Assembly: GCA_002099365.1 (NCBI GenBank)
Contig: MSED01000014.1
Location: forward strand, 1,488,001-1,552,000
Length of the DNA stretch: 64,000 nt
Origin: Phialophora verrucosa
Lineage: Eukaryota > Ascomycota > Eurotiomycetes > Chaetothyriales > Herpotrichiellaceae
Direction: 5' to 3'
Shown: in pieces, positions 19,961 to 31,016 of the stretch
Layout: the number at the start of each line of letters is the position of its first letter
Numbering within the stretch: position 1 is the first letter of the stretch
Made by a program: the position numbers and the translations under genes
Notes under the pieces: generated by a model
The model's input: the letters and a program-made list of their open reading frames with translations, nothing else
Databases searched by the model: none
Told to the model about the DNA's origin: nothing

Positions 19961-21925
19961 TCACATGTTCAGCATGCTCAGTTGCCTCCTCATCGGGCTG
20001 GCAGCATGGTCACCATCCTCGCTAGGGCCGATGCCGCTGTCAGTGCCGCCCAGCGGGCTGGTATCAATGTCGATATCCCACTTGTCCTCGGCACGGTCGC
20101 TGTCTTCCCCGTCCCCGTCATCCCAACCCTTCTGGACAGCTCCTCTCACGTTCCACCGCAAAGCTCGCTGGACGCTTTCCACCCATTCGTTCGTACCGGT
20201 CATGACGGTAGGGAATGGATATTGGGACGCTTCGAGCGTCACATAGTCCCCTTGCTTCAACTCAATGCGTCCCTTGCCGTCAAAGGAACAGTAGGCCGAA
20301 GACCGTGATTTGTTGGGCACGGCGATGCGCAGTGCCAGAGTGTCTGAAAGGACCATCGGCCGGAAAGACAGCGTGTGTGGACATATCGGAGTCAGCAGAA
20401 TGGCAGGAATGGACGGGTGTATCAGAGACCCTCCAGCCGACAGGGAATAAGCCGTTGACCCCGTCGGCGTGGAAAAGATACACCCGTCCGCCTGCACAAT
20501 GGTGAGGAGCTCATCGTCGCCGTAGAGCTCCAGGTTGGAGACGTAGGCCGACGGCCCGCGATCGATGACGAGCTCATTGAGCACTTCGAATTGCTCGCCC
20601 TCCTCCACTGCGCCTTTTGCAGCACCGGGAGATCGATCGGCTCTCCAGACCGTGCATGTAAACCGCATGCGGAGGTTGACGCGCATGCCCGCGTCGCCCA
20701 TGACCCGATCCAGATGTTCTTTGTATTTACCGAACTCAAAGTTCGTCAGAAAGCCCAAACTCCCCAAAGAGAAGGAAAGGACGGGCGGAACAACCCGCTG
20801 GAACAACCAAGATGTGAATAGGACAGTCCCGTCCCCTCCCAGCGTGAGCACGAGGTCGAACTTCTCCGGCGACGACCAACACAAATCCGGGGTCCAATAC
20901 TTCAACATTTTCTGGAACCGCGGCTCCTTCGCCAACAGGCCAGCCGCGTCGAAGCGCTTCGAGTGCCGCAGCTTAGCATCAACATAGACGTTGACGCCAA
21001 GCTCGTGGCCATAACGCGGTGTCGAGAGCAACCACTCGGCGAGGTCGCGTGTCAGGTAGACAAGACTGTTGTCGCGGGCCTTGGTAACGATCATAACATT
21101 ACGCACCGCCCGCTTCAGCGGCTTGCGCTGCAGCAGCTTGGAGACTTCCCGCACGCCAGTAGCAGTCTGCATCAGTCTCGAATGCGAGTAGTCGTCATCG
21201 GCGATCTCCTCCAGCACTTTCTGGATATCCGCCACTCCGTCAAATCTCTGGTGGAAGAAACACGGCGAACGAAGGAAACTGGTGGATGTGGGCGAATAAG
21301 CGGCCGACAGGATCCCGGGCTGCAAGCCCGCAAAGGTTGCCGTCAGTGACGGTGATGACGAGCAGCCCGTCTGCTGCTCCGTTTCTGCTTCTGCAATTGC
21401 AGATTTCATTGTATTCGCGGCCAAGGGAGCCGTGTTGGGCCCTGCACTTGGCCGACGGGAGACCAGCGCCTTCATGATTGTCTGTCTAGGTATGTCTATC
21501 GATTTTGTATTCTTGCGGTGCGCCAGGTAGGATTTCGGCAAAAGAAGAGGTTTCGGTACAGGAACGGTCGGATGGTGAGCAATGTATGAGTTCCTCAAAG
21601 ACTCGCTGACCGGAGTGAGAGTGCCGCTGAGAGCCTTATCGCTCACAAATCCAGGCTCTGAGTGATCGAGGTCGCGCGCCACATGTGTTTGGCTACCGCC
21701 GTCTATGGGGTCTAAATGCTGGGCATACTGGCGGAGGATAGACTCCCCGATGGATGGCTTCGAGGAGGGAGTTGCCATGCCATGGGGAAGAAGAAGATCT
21801 GAGTTGTCAACTGGAGGCGGCGTCGGAAGGCTGCTAATGCCAGTGGACTCGAAGGTATAAGTGGGTGAGGATAAGGTGGAGTGGTAGTGGGCGTCGCAGT
21901 TACTGAATGTGGGAGATGTGGTCAT
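19961..21925 (-). CDS. NAD(+) kinase (Utr1/Yef1-like)
   Basis: Single-exon gene of 654 residues. The catalytic domain occupies about residues 270–590 and shows the NAD-kinase signatures: LTLGGDGTVLF (GGDGT at 363–367), the SLGSLGFLTNF region, NELVIDRG (NE at 450–451) and STPTGSTAYSLSAGGS (485–500). It phosphorylates NAD+ (and possibly NADH) to NADP(H) using ATP, probably in the cytosol. The ~265-residue N-terminal extension is Ser/Pro-rich and probably disordered, as is the acidic C-terminal tail after about residue 590. Both extensions are common in mould NAD kinases. The ATG at 21925 is the first in the long frame. Confidence 0.94.
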   Translation of the reverse strand: MTTSPTFSNCDAHYHSTLSSPTYTFESTGISSLPTPPPVDNSDLLLPHGMATPSSKPSIGESILRQYAQHLDPIDGGSQTHVARDLDHSEPGFVSDKALSGTLTPVSESLRNSYIAHHPTVPVPKPLLLPKSYLAHRKNTKSIDIPRQTIMKALVSRRPSAGPNTAPLAANTMKSAIAEAETEQQTGCSSSPSLTATFAGLQPGILSAAYSPTSTSFLRSPCFFHQRFDGVADIQKVLEEIADDDYSHSRLMQTATGVREVSKLLQRKPLKRAVRNVMIVTKARDNSLVYLTRDLAEWLLSTPRYGHELGVNVYVDAKLRHSKRFDAAGLLAKEPRFQKMLKYWTPDLCWSSPEKFDLVLTLGGDGTVLFTSWLFQRVVPPVLSFSLGSLGFLTNFEFGKYKEHLDRVMGDAGMRVNLRMRFTCTVWRADRSPGAAKGAVEEGEQFEVLNELVIDRGPSAYVSNLELYGDDELLTIVQADGCIFSTPTGSTAYSLSAGGSLIHPSIPAILLTPICPHTLSFRPMVLSDTLALRIAVPNKSRSSAYCSFDGKGRIELKQGDYVTLEASQYPFPTVMTGTNEWVESVQRALRWNVRGAVQKGWDDGDGEDSDRAEDKWDIDIDTSPLGGTDSGIGPSEDGDHAASPMRRQLSMLNM

Positions 21926-22801
21926 GTTGAGTTTGCGAAGATGCAGGGAGATCCGTAGATGGGCTACAACCCCGAGCCGGTGGGTGTGGAATGCTCAGCG
22001 GCGGACGAGCCCCGTTGTACGAGTTACAGTCCCAGTGAACTGTTTGTGATGCCGAGGGGATCGACTCCAAACGCCGTGACTCGTGTGTAAGCGGACCAAT
22101 CTGCGGCACAGTCAGAGCGCCCGATGGCTGGAAAGTGACAAGGCGTCCCAGCAGTGCCCAGATAGGTACTCACCAAATCAGTAATCCGGAGGACGGAGTT
22201 AAGTCAACAGGGTGCAGAAGAAGGGACGGACGGCCGACGTGAACCGAGGTTTGCCTTTGTGCACAGCACTGATTATGCAAACTCGAACGTGAAAATGGTT
22301 GCGACTGCTCGCCTGGAGCACGTCGAAGGAGAAGGGAAGAATGTGATGTGAGCTGGATGGTTTGATACCTGCTGCCGCCGTTGCCAGAATACATATGTAT
22401 TTGTACCGTCCAGGCTCAGGAGAACATGCTCGGTGACAGGTCGCAGTGTTGGCCCGCTGCTGGCGGCGTATCTTGGAGGTGAGACAGGCACGTGGGGATC
22501 TGCAGCGGGCGTTGAGACGCCACAGATAGCCGGCTCAAGCCCCCGTTGGCCACCCAGATCCTCCCAGGTGGTACCTGCTTATCGTCTACTCCAGCCCCTG
22601 AAACACCGCAGCACCAAGCGTAGAATGCCTGTGATAGACAGGCTGTGTGACTAGGCCAATGCTGCAGACTCGTGGGCAGCTTGGCTGGGCGAGGCTCGAG
22701 GTCTCTATCCACTTCCTTCACCTCACCACTGTTTGGTGCCAGCCAGCCGCCCACTTGGTGACTGTTTCATGATTCACACACTGGCAAAACTTGGGGTGCC
22801 T
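21926..22801. other. Intergenic, NAD kinase upstream region
   Basis: About 0.9 kb between the NAD kinase start and the RRP46 stop (both minus strand). It should hold the NAD kinase promoter and leader. No further gene is supported; short frames here overlap each other without motifs. Confidence 0.5.
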
Positions 22802-23626
22802 TTAGTCCTGTCGCCAGCTCTCGTCCTTAATCACTCGGGCTTCCATCGCTTTCCTCATCACGTCCAGCACAGAAATAACCGAGTCGTTTTCAGTTCCGTT
22901 CATGGCAACATCTCCATTTGGATGTTTGTTTGCATCGCTTGCATTGGTGTCGTTGGCGCGCTGACCCTGACCGACGACTGCCAAACGAGCGGCGTGTTCT
23001 GCGTGTTTGAGATGATCCATGCGGAACCTGCCTTCGCTCTCTATCAACAACGTCTTGCCGTCTTGGGCAAAGGCAAAGACGTGCAAGCTGGAACTGTCCT
23101 TTCGTTGGACAACTCCCGGGTTGACGACTACTCGTCCATCACCACGACTAAGCCCAACGACTGCTGCTCCGGCGATGGTTTTCATTTGCACGCCTGCGTC
23201 GAGACAACCAAGGATAGCGGCGTTGAGAGCCGATGCAAGCATATCGAGATATGTCTCACCTTGGCCACCACTTTTGACCCCACCGGGGAGGCTTTCATCA
23301 GTCTCAACCGAGATCACCTGAAGAGTGACTTGGAGCATGGTCCGTGGAGTCTCTTCGCCCAGCACAAGGACTTGAAGAGTGCGCTTGATGAGGTCTTCGA
23401 CGTGTCGTTCTTTGACCATGCCTACCCCATTGTGGGGTCTGAGGTTGACCTCGATGAAGATTGATTCAGGTATCTCATCAGATCGATACGGTACCTCGAC
23501 TGGGTAATTGACTCCGGCAACTATTTTGTAGCTTTGATGCGGGGCGCTGTATGTCGCGGACCCATCTGCATTGTTCAAGGTATGCAAGCTGGCTTGTGGA
23601 GGATCACCCATGAGTGGAGAAGCCAT
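22802..23626 (-). CDS. RRP46: Exosome complex component RRP46 (RNase PH-like)
   Basis: Single exon, 274 residues. The protein has the RNase-PH-fold features of Rrp46: N-terminal LNNADGSATYSAPHQSYKIV (the DGSA…G region where other subunits have the substrate loop), VPYRSDEIPESIFIEVNLRP and then VKERHVEDLIKRTLQVLVLG. The domain ends with a hydrophobic IAGAAVVGLSRGDGRVVVNP region. It would be one of the six catalytically inactive ring subunits of the nuclear/cytoplasmic RNA exosome, which guides RNA 3'–5' decay and rRNA processing. A polar Asn/Asp-rich insert (about residues 222–246) makes it longer than the yeast protein. The start codon was chosen because the ADGSA region lies about 20 residues in. 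Confidence 0.85.
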   Translation of the reverse strand: MASPLMGDPPQASLHTLNNADGSATYSAPHQSYKIVAGVNYPVEVPYRSDEIPESIFIEVNLRPHNGVGMVKERHVEDLIKRTLQVLVLGEETPRTMLQVTLQVISVETDESLPGGVKSGGQGETYLDMLASALNAAILGCLDAGVQMKTIAGAAVVGLSRGDGRVVVNPGVVQRKDSSSLHVFAFAQDGKTLLIESEGRFRMDHLKHAEHAARLAVVGQGQRANDTNASDANKHPNGDVAMNGTENDSVISVLDVMRKAMEARVIKDESWRQD

Positions 23627-24013
23627 GGAGGATCTAGATGTGCCGGTGGTTAGAAGACGGCGAGAATAGATGGTGAGGGAAGATTGAGAGCCGGGACGAG
23701 GCTGCCAAGAGCGCTAGCGCGAGGCTGGGACTCGAAGGAATGACGCTGAGTGACAGCCACTCTTTGTCTCACATGGGGGAGTATTTCAAGTGAGGCTCGG
23801 AGCCTTTGTTATTCACTGACACAGCTGTTGTAGATGGGGTGACCGCCTGTGATGGGCCAGGAATTCATGTTAACGTTCTACGATTCAATGACATCGATCA
23901 ACTCGATGTCATCAGAGGCATACTTGGTATTAACAAGCAATGTAGGTGACTGGTCTCCTGGAAACAGCAACCGTTCGGGGTATCAAGAAGGCCAAATTGG
24001 TGATATCCACCTA
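23627..24013. other. Intergenic, RRP46 promoter region
   Basis: 387 bp upstream of RRP46 and downstream of the mitochondrial carrier gene. No coding signal is seen. Confidence 0.5.
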
Positions 24014-24928
24014 TTATCCAGGTAATGCTCTCATCACACCTTCAAAAGCCACCAGCGCCATCGCATTTGCCGGAAAGGCTCTCAGGAAACAAGGGACAAA
24101 CCCCCTCCAGTACCCTCTCCAGCCCGATTCTCGATACACAGCCTTTGCGGCATCCTTCCAATGTCGAAACCTCGGTGTTCCATCGTTGAGCCCCCCACCC
24201 AAAGGATCCGTCATAATACGCTGCTTGACCACGTCCGAAGGATAAGATGTGATCCAGAAGACCTGCGCGGACAGGCCACCGGCCCAGAAGTTGATGGCCG
24301 GTGTGGAAAGTGAGGTGTTCCTCTTGAACCATGTGGTCAAGAGATCATAGGAACCCCACCAGAAGAAGAAGAATGAGCGGAAGACGAGCGTTGAGAAGAG
24401 GCCGTGGAACAGGCCGGAGACGCCATGATGGCGGAGGATTTTCCTCGTGCAGTCGATGGGACCACGGTACAGTCTATCTTGTTTCTTGGCCGCGTACTGG
24501 ATCTGTAGCCTTGCCTTGACGTGTTCAACTGGCGCGGCGATGAAGGAGACCGTTGACCCAGCCATCATGCCGGCAATACCATGGCCAAGCGCGGGCAGTT
24601 TCTCCTGGGCCAAGTCTTGAGCCGTCTTGCCTGGGCGAAAGGCTGGGTTTGAGAAGACATTCTCATGGAGTAATCTTCTGTAGACCGTCAAACTCCCCAG
24701 CATGACGGAGTCCATGGCCATCCATCCGAGCAGAGGCGGCGTTGCGCCCTTGTATATCCCGGTAACTCCTTCTTTTCTGAGCGTCTGCAGCAAACAGTCC
24801 AGCGGGCCTTTAAACTGCGAATGCCGTGAAGTCTGCAAACGGACCTTGATGGTGTCGAACGGGTGGCCCACGGAGAGTTTTGCAATGCCTGAGAAAACCC
24901 CTGCGACAAATCCCTTGTAGTTGCTCAC
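24014..24928 (-). CDS. Mitochondrial carrier family protein (SLC25)
   Basis: Single exon, 304 residues, the standard length for this family. The three ~100-residue repeats each carry the signature PxD/ExxK/R: HPFDTIKVRLQ, APVEHVKARLQ and YPSDVVKQRIM. Each is followed by a Gly-rich second helix motif (for example GVTGIYKGATPPLLGW and GWRGYWRGFVPCFLRAFPANA). It is an inner-mitochondrial-membrane solute exchanger. The sequence is nearest in style to the carnitine/acylcarnitine–ornithine/Ymc group (AMALVAFEG at the end), but the residues that set substrate choice cannot be interpreted reliably by eye. The start is fixed by the conserved first helix beginning at residue ~5. Confidence 0.93.
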   Translation of the reverse strand: MSNYKGFVAGVFSGIAKLSVGHPFDTIKVRLQTSRHSQFKGPLDCLLQTLRKEGVTGIYKGATPPLLGWMAMDSVMLGSLTVYRRLLHENVFSNPAFRPGKTAQDLAQEKLPALGHGIAGMMAGSTVSFIAAPVEHVKARLQIQYAAKKQDRLYRGPIDCTRKILRHHGVSGLFHGLFSTLVFRSFFFFWWGSYDLLTTWFKRNTSLSTPAINFWAGGLSAQVFWITSYPSDVVKQRIMTDPLGGGLNDGTPRFRHWKDAAKAVYRESGWRGYWRGFVPCFLRAFPANAMALVAFEGVMRALPG

Positions 24929-25614
24929 GATGGCTCTTGTCCTGCTATCTCCGCCGGCGGCTTGCTTTAAACTGTGCCCGGGTCTGGGTAGGGTCTCATT
25001 GTGAGCCTCTTGAGGCCTGTGGCGGGTAAGGGTAAGCGCGTGTGCTCGACAAAGCCACTTGTGTGAATGATTCCACTTACCTGCTCAATGGGGCGGACAT
25101 GCTTGGGACGCTACATGCGGCTCTCTGCCCACGGCTACCGATTTGACACTGGTGACTGCGCGGGCACAATCATCATTGAAGCGACACGGCTTACCTCTAT
25201 CTCAGACGAACGCACCTAAGCAGGTGGGGGCTCTGCTGATAATGTTTCTTCAGCTGTTGTGCAGCGACGGAGACGATTATCGGGGACGACCTAGGCTCCC
25301 CGGCCGACACTTCGTGAATAGCAATGGCACGATGGTTGGTGACGTCGACGATCTGGCGTCAGCAGCTCAGGCCTAGATTTGGCGGTGGGAGCTTAATTAA
25401 AAAAAAATCCCCGCCTAAGCTGCTGTATGTGGTACGCCCAGCTATCTGCGATGGTGACATTCAACAGATCTGCGCCATGTAGAGGACATTCTTGTGTGAT
25501 TGAGCTTCTTGCTCTTCACCCGTACCAGTGTTTATATCTCGTGTCGCATACCTCGTGCTAACCTCTCCAGACAGAAGCAGTTGGCCAAATAGCAGGCTAT
25601 TCACAGCGCCGGCG
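24929..25614. other. Divergent intergenic region, no supported gene
   Basis: About 690 bp between the carrier gene (minus) and the GT8 gene (plus). It contains a poly-A tract with TTAATTAA near 25392–25410 but no coding signal. It probably carries both promoters. Confidence 0.5.
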
Positions 25615-26526
25615 ATGGAGGGGCGAAAGGTGTGGACCACGCTCATAACCAACACCAAGTATCTCTCCGGTCTCCTTACACTCGACTATTCGCTGAAAAA
25701 ACACGGCTCGAATTATCCTCTTGTCGCGTTATATACGGATACATTTCCCTCCGAAGGTCTCGAGGCCCTCAAGAGGAGGAACATCCCCGCCAAGCACATT
25801 CCGTACCTTTTGCCCTCAATCCCTAAGGAGTATGCCAACGACCCGCGCTTCTATGACTGCTGGAGCAAGCTCACCCCTTTCAGTCTGACGGAATACGACC
25901 GGGTGGTGCAGCTAGACAGTGATATGATGGTGCTGAAGAACATGGACGAGCTGATGGAACTCGAGCTGGATCCGCCTGAGATGAACGGTGAAGGAGACAG
26001 GGTATACGCTGCCAGTCATGCCTGTGCTTGCAATCCCTTGAACAAGCCACACTATCCAAAGCACTGGATACCGGAAAACTGTGGGTTTACCACCCAGCAC
26101 AATACTCCAGATGACGCCCAGATCCATGGGCCTTCCCCTACCGCGGGCATAGGGTGTCCGAACGGTGGGCTTGTTGTCTGCAATCCGAGCAAGGGTATCT
26201 ATGACAAGATTCTGAGCGCCATGGAGAACGGAGACTTGACCTCCAATTATGACTTTGCCGATCAGAGTCTGCTTGGGGACCAATTTCATGGTCGCTGGGT
26301 GGGATTGCCGTACATCTACAATGCACTGAAGACCCTGAGGTGGAAAGGCGTACATGATGCAATCTGGCGGGATGATCAGGTCAAGAATGTCCATTATATC
26401 TTGAGTCCGAAACCGTGGGAGGAGAAGTATGAGGAGATTCAAGACGAAGCCCACAAGTGGTGGCATCCAGTCAACAACGAGAGGTTAGCCTACGAAAAGG
26501 CCAATGGCGTTGACGATGGGTTCTGA
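25615..26526 (+). CDS. Glycosyltransferase family 8 (glycogenin/galactinol-synthase-like)
   Basis: Single exon, 303 residues from the ATG at 25615. GT8 features are the N-terminal VWTTLITNTKYLSGLLTLDYSL (nucleotide-sugar binding strand), then YDRVVQLDSDMMVLKNMDEL with the metal-binding DxD (DSD at 101–103). The acceptor-side signature GIGCPNGGLVVCNPS and DFADQSLLGDQFHGRW follow, with a late HYILSPKPW motif (His/Lys near UDP phosphates). It transfers a hexose from a UDP-sugar; the acceptor is unknown. The frame stays open upstream to 25528, but only with non-ATG codons, and the conserved domain starts right after the chosen Met. It has no signal peptide or membrane segment, so is probably cytosolic. 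Confidence 0.9.
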   Translation: MEGRKVWTTLITNTKYLSGLLTLDYSLKKHGSNYPLVALYTDTFPSEGLEALKRRNIPAKHIPYLLPSIPKEYANDPRFYDCWSKLTPFSLTEYDRVVQLDSDMMVLKNMDELMELELDPPEMNGEGDRVYAASHACACNPLNKPHYPKHWIPENCGFTTQHNTPDDAQIHGPSPTAGIGCPNGGLVVCNPSKGIYDKILSAMENGDLTSNYDFADQSLLGDQFHGRWVGLPYIYNALKTLRWKGVHDAIWRDDQVKNVHYILSPKPWEEKYEEIQDEAHKWWHPVNNERLAYEKANGVDDGF

Positions 26527-29500
26527 TGTTGGAAATGGAGGCGATGTATAGCCCTGATTATTCTCAGCGAGGCAGGCTCGTGGCCATCAAATAGACTAAG
26601 ACATAGATTAGACGCTGATGCCAGGCGCCGCAACTGCTATTCGCTTTTAACTTTCTCGAGTGCGGCAGTCTCGCTGCACGGACTCCTCAATGTGTGAGAC
26701 ACTGTCAACAACGACTCATCCAATCGTTGGCCCGGCTTGGATGGGCAGCGTGTCGCATGCCTCGCGATAAGAAGCAGAAAAACGCCGTATTGATGATCAC
26801 GAAAGCCCAATGCGGATTTTTTTTTGGATATTGTAGGGTCCGTGTCTCTGCTCGCTCACACTGAACCATGTCGTGATAGAACTGAGCTAAGGGTATGGAT
26901 GTTTCCAATCCTGTCAGTTGTGGACTTCGGCAGCATGCTGTGGTGTGCTCAATCCAGTGCTGCAACATCGCCAGTGATTCCAGCTTGAGACTCGTCTATT
27001 TGACCAGCCTGTCTTGATCAGGCTACAAGCAAAAGTGGCGGATATACAGATGATAGCATCACTTCCACTTCGCATCTATTGGAGGAACCCACAACCGCTG
27101 TTTCGCAGCCTCATATGCATGGCAAGTATTGAGTCGGGTCACGACATACCTTACTGTCCCCCCGTCTCCCCGGAGAATGTTGACTGCAAGCTCGACACAC
27201 CGATGGCGTCGACAATAATGGGCAGAGATAGTGGTCGGTGGTCCACACGAGATAGCCGGCGACCAAGTCTGGAAGAACACCATTGTAGTTGACGGGGGAC
27301 ATCTCCAGAGAAGGAACGCTCTGCGGCTCCTGCTCGTAACAAACGAACGCCCGAATTCTGAGAGACTCACATATGAAAGACTCTCGTGACGATGGAGGCA
27401 AGCCCAAGTGGAGCGGCAGCAAGGCTCAAAGCTCGGCTAATTCCCCTGACATTTCGTACCAGTTGTTTCGTGCTGCTTCTAGCAATGGGCAAGACCAGGG
27501 GTCGGCAGCGGAAAGCGCGATAGCCCGGGTAACGTAGCTTGAATCGACAGCACCACTGACCTGTAGGCCCAAACTCCGTCAAGCAGGAAACGATATGGGC
27601 GCGAGAGTGATAGCACATATCGGACGCGAAACGACAGCGAGATAGGCTGAAGGAGCTGGAAATGTCACGGTCCTGCGGTTTAACCAGCTTCACCAGACCT
27701 AAGAGGTTCGCGTGAGTAGCCCAGGCACAAGGCTCGACCCCCGAGGCAACGACAGGGTGAAATCACGATTCACGAAACAAGGAATCTAATGGCGAGGCGA
27801 GCCATCAGTCGACGAATGATGGCGGTGAGCACCGGCTCGGCTTGGCCTGGCCTGTGACTGAGACTGAGATTGCCCGGATTGGTTAAAGGAAGCGCTGGCT
27901 TCGAGGGCCAGCGACGGAATTGCTCTTCGAGCTGGGAGACGGCGTAGCGACGTCGGTACTGTGTCCTCAGACTAAGGACCGTGAAGTCCATGACACCTCC
28001 TCGAAGCACAAAGGGAGGTACTATCGATACACCATTTGACGGGCATTGTCACGGTGAGCAACAGAAACGGACCGTCTAGAGAGAGGTCTTCTGTAGATGC
28101 GACATCATCAGATCCTTTCCGCATGGACTTGCCACCGCTTCCCACCGCTCACGTACATCGGCAGGCACGCACTTGACTGGCAGGTACACGACAATATCTC
28201 GCTCTGCAAGCTCGACTCACTCACCAGCCATGTCAGGGAACTAGAGGGGGTTCCGTTGCTTTCTGGCTGCGAACATGAGTTCGAAGAGCATGCAGTACAG
28301 AGCACTCATCTGACCTGAAGCGTTTCTTTCCCATCTGCAGCTAGGCCGCGTTTTCCTTGACCCTGCCCAACCATGGGAATTGTGACCACATAATCATTTC
28401 CAAATGGCTGCAAGAGACGTTGGTTCTCAAGAACTTCCCGTCCGTGCCGTGGGATTTCTCCTTCTCTTGGACGTGTTCCCTCTGGCTGGAACATTTCCGT
28501 GGGCCTGCCGACTCGCCGCTCACCACAGATCTGAAGATTCACCGTCGAGTTCTTCCACTGACTAGCTGGGAATGATGATTAGCCTCGCAGAGTGGGAGAG
28601 AGGGAAAGAAGCGTCAGGCTGCTGAGTGCCGGGAGAATGCCACTGCGCCTTTTACCTCCACCTAGGTGCGTCCACGAACATCGAGCTCACTGGCAACGGG
28701 TCGATAGCAGCCCACATCTGCATCTTCATTCTCGAGTGACATGTTGTTCAGGACGGCAGAAGTCGCGAACCCAACTGCCCAGCCGCAATCAGGAGTCCCT
28801 CACTGGCCGAAGAAAGTCACTGTCAGCGTTTTGGCCGACTCCCATGCCAATGGCTCTGTGCAACGTGGTATGCGCAGAGATGACAGCACCGGTGCTCAAG
28901 GCGCAGGCCATGGTGCCAGATTGCTCTGAACGGAGTCTTGCAACTGGGTTTCACCGTCTGCACGCGCTCCCATTCGAAGCCCCAGATCAGCGTCACCGCC
29001 CAATGTCAGCGACCGGTGTCGGTGGGGCGCAGGCTAGAACATCAGCAAGAGCTGCAGTTGCGGATGGAAGTGGGAAAAGAGTTTCTCAGACTCCCCGCCG
29101 ACTGAAGGGCGCCACCACGATGAAACGGGCCTGTGACAGCGCGGGAATTAGAGGCCGCTGGCCAGTCAGAGGCCCTGCTTAGCCGACCGGCTCTCACAGT
29201 GGCCGCAGCCCCAGCTGGATCGGGCGCTGAGGGCCGCCCTTCCGTGGTGCATTGGCTGGCCAAACCCGCCCAAGAGAGGCAGCTTCTCAGCCCGTCGCAT
29301 GCAGCTCTACAGTAGGAAGCCAGGCTAGAATTGCGACCACAGCGTAGTTCCCGAATCCTCACCATGTTGAGGCGAGATGGAGCGCATTACTCGGTTTGCA
29401 TGATGCAGCTCAAGCTCAAACCCCCAAGCTCGTGTGAAAGAGACGCTGGGCCGCCGCCCTCTGCTCTGTCTCTTCCCTCACTTTCACGCACTGCACTGCG

Positions 29501-30053
29501 TGTGCCAAAACCGCCCGAGTTCGCCATCACCACATTTCTGTTTTAACCGCTCATCACACCTGATCACTTCCATCGCGCCTCCAGCAACTTGTCAGACTCT
29601 TTTCACCTGATCCTGTTTCCGCTTGACCTCGTCTCCTTCTTATGAACCATTCCTTTCTCCGACGTGAGACAGCATCTGTCGTCCATGACGTGCAATCACA
29701 CAGAATAGCAAACCGAGCCAAGTCTCCAATGTATCTCGACGTCACTCTCAACACCGTTGAAGGCCTGCTGCGTGACATCTTTCTGCTTTGAGTCGCGCAA
29801 TCTGCAGTGTGTACACAAGGGAGACTCGATTCTAGACGCTTGCACAACGCCTCACCGCTTTGTTTGTGCCTGGGTCCTTTTTCCGTTCCTGCTTTTGTGA
29901 AGCGGTACTCTTGCACCGTCTTGTGACTGAGCGACGGGGACTTAAAGATTTACTGGGCTCCTCGCCACGCAACACAGGCACAGGCGTCGCTAGGTGCCTC
30001 GTTCAGGAGCACATCTTGATTCTTGATTCTTGCACGCTCGGTCAACGACAGCC
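26527..30053. other. Long intergenic region (3.5 kb) with no supported gene
   Basis: No frame with convincing motifs or splice continuity was found. The minus-strand stretch 27110–27690 includes peptide segments (for example SRALSLAAAPLGLASIV, then EPQSVPSLEM in another frame) that look like a decayed gene rather than chance, but this is weak. The right end (about 29560–30050) is the likely promoter and leader of the Cys-rich protein gene. There is a TTTTTTTTT run near 26817. Confidence 0.4.
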
Positions 30054-31016
30054 ATGTGCGTACGCACAAAGACATCGTACGGATGCGGATGCGAATACAA
30101 GACAGACGCTGAATGCCATTCTTCGCGCTGCCAGGGCCTTGAGAGGTACCACTACCCTAAGAGCGGCGACTGCAAATCCTGTAAAGAGGCCGGGGGGCAA
30201 CTGACGCGAGGGCGAGATGGCAAGGGTCGCTATGGGCAAGAAATCAGCAGGCGCGCTCAATCTCGACAAGAAGAAGCCGACTCTCCGTTCGACCCAGCAC
30301 CGGAGATGGCGGATGTCGGCAACGGTATCAGTCCTTGGGCTGCCCCGTCGGCTCGAGAGAAGGAGTGGATCAGCCATTCCAGGAAGAAGGCCGACGACTG
30401 CTGGCTAGAGGAGCACGCGGAACGAAACCTCGACTTGCAAAGCATCCGGGAGTCTCTACCGTCTTACCCGCCAACGGAACGCGATCATCCTCCTGTCGGT
30501 CACTCTCCACATCGGCGTCCCGCACGAATATACGTCCACGAGGATGATTTGCCCGATGACCGCGACGACAGCCACTATCACCGACGCTACCGACGAGAGG
30601 AGATGGGAAGAAGCCTCCCTGTCGAGATCCGCAGCCGGCGTGATGAGTATGACCGTCCCAGCCATCAGAGGCTCTACCGTCGACGAAGACAAGACAGCCA
30701 GGAGAGCTTTGACAGCACGCCCAGTTCCCGCTCTTCGACACGAAAGTACAAACCAGCTCCCTCCAGCTACGTGGCGCACGATCATGCTGAGATTCATGAC
30801 TCCGGGTACGGCTCTTATGGGTCTCGGGCCTCGGATAGCTACGGAAGAGCAAAGACCGAGCCCTTTCACTACGCATCCTCGCCAGCACCGCGGTTTATAA
30901 GTGTCGAGCCACCATCACCGCAGCCGTACGGCGGTTATCACACCGGGTACGGGGTTGCTCCCATCAACGTCGTCACTCGAGCACCCTCTTATGGGTACAG
31001 CTCGAGGAGATACTGA
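30054..31016 (+). CDS. Unknown protein: Cys-rich N-terminus, Arg/Ser/Tyr-rich disordered body
   Basis: Single exon, 320 residues from the ATG at 30054. The first 44 residues contain seven Cys (positions 2, 11, 13, 21, 26, 40, 43) and two His, in the order MC…YGCGC…ECH…RC…DCKSCK, a pattern that could bind zinc or form disulfides. There is no signal peptide, so metal binding is the likelier reading. The rest (about 60–320) is of low complexity: Arg/Asp/His/Tyr-rich, with many SYGSRAS, RRYRREEMGR and RRRRQDSQE type segments and a C-terminal YGYSSRRY. This composition suggests a disordered, possibly RNA-binding or phosphorylated protein. I believe similar hypothetical proteins occur in other moulds, but this is from memory. 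No function is assigned. Confidence 0.7.
   Translation: MCVRTKTSYGCGCEYKTDAECHSSRCQGLERYHYPKSGDCKSCKEAGGQLTRGRDGKGRYGQEISRRAQSRQEEADSPFDPAPEMADVGNGISPWAAPSAREKEWISHSRKKADDCWLEEHAERNLDLQSIRESLPSYPPTERDHPPVGHSPHRRPARIYVHEDDLPDDRDDSHYHRRYRREEMGRSLPVEIRSRRDEYDRPSHQRLYRRRRQDSQESFDSTPSSRSSTRKYKPAPSSYVAHDHAEIHDSGYGSYGSRASDSYGRAKTEPFHYASSPAPRFISVEPPSPQPYGGYHTGYGVAPINVVTRAPSYGYSSRRY

Noticed and set aside
28592..29182. 196-codon plus-strand frame in the 26.5–30 kb desert
   Set aside because: Overlaps several other frames, and contains no domain-like segment or splice logic.
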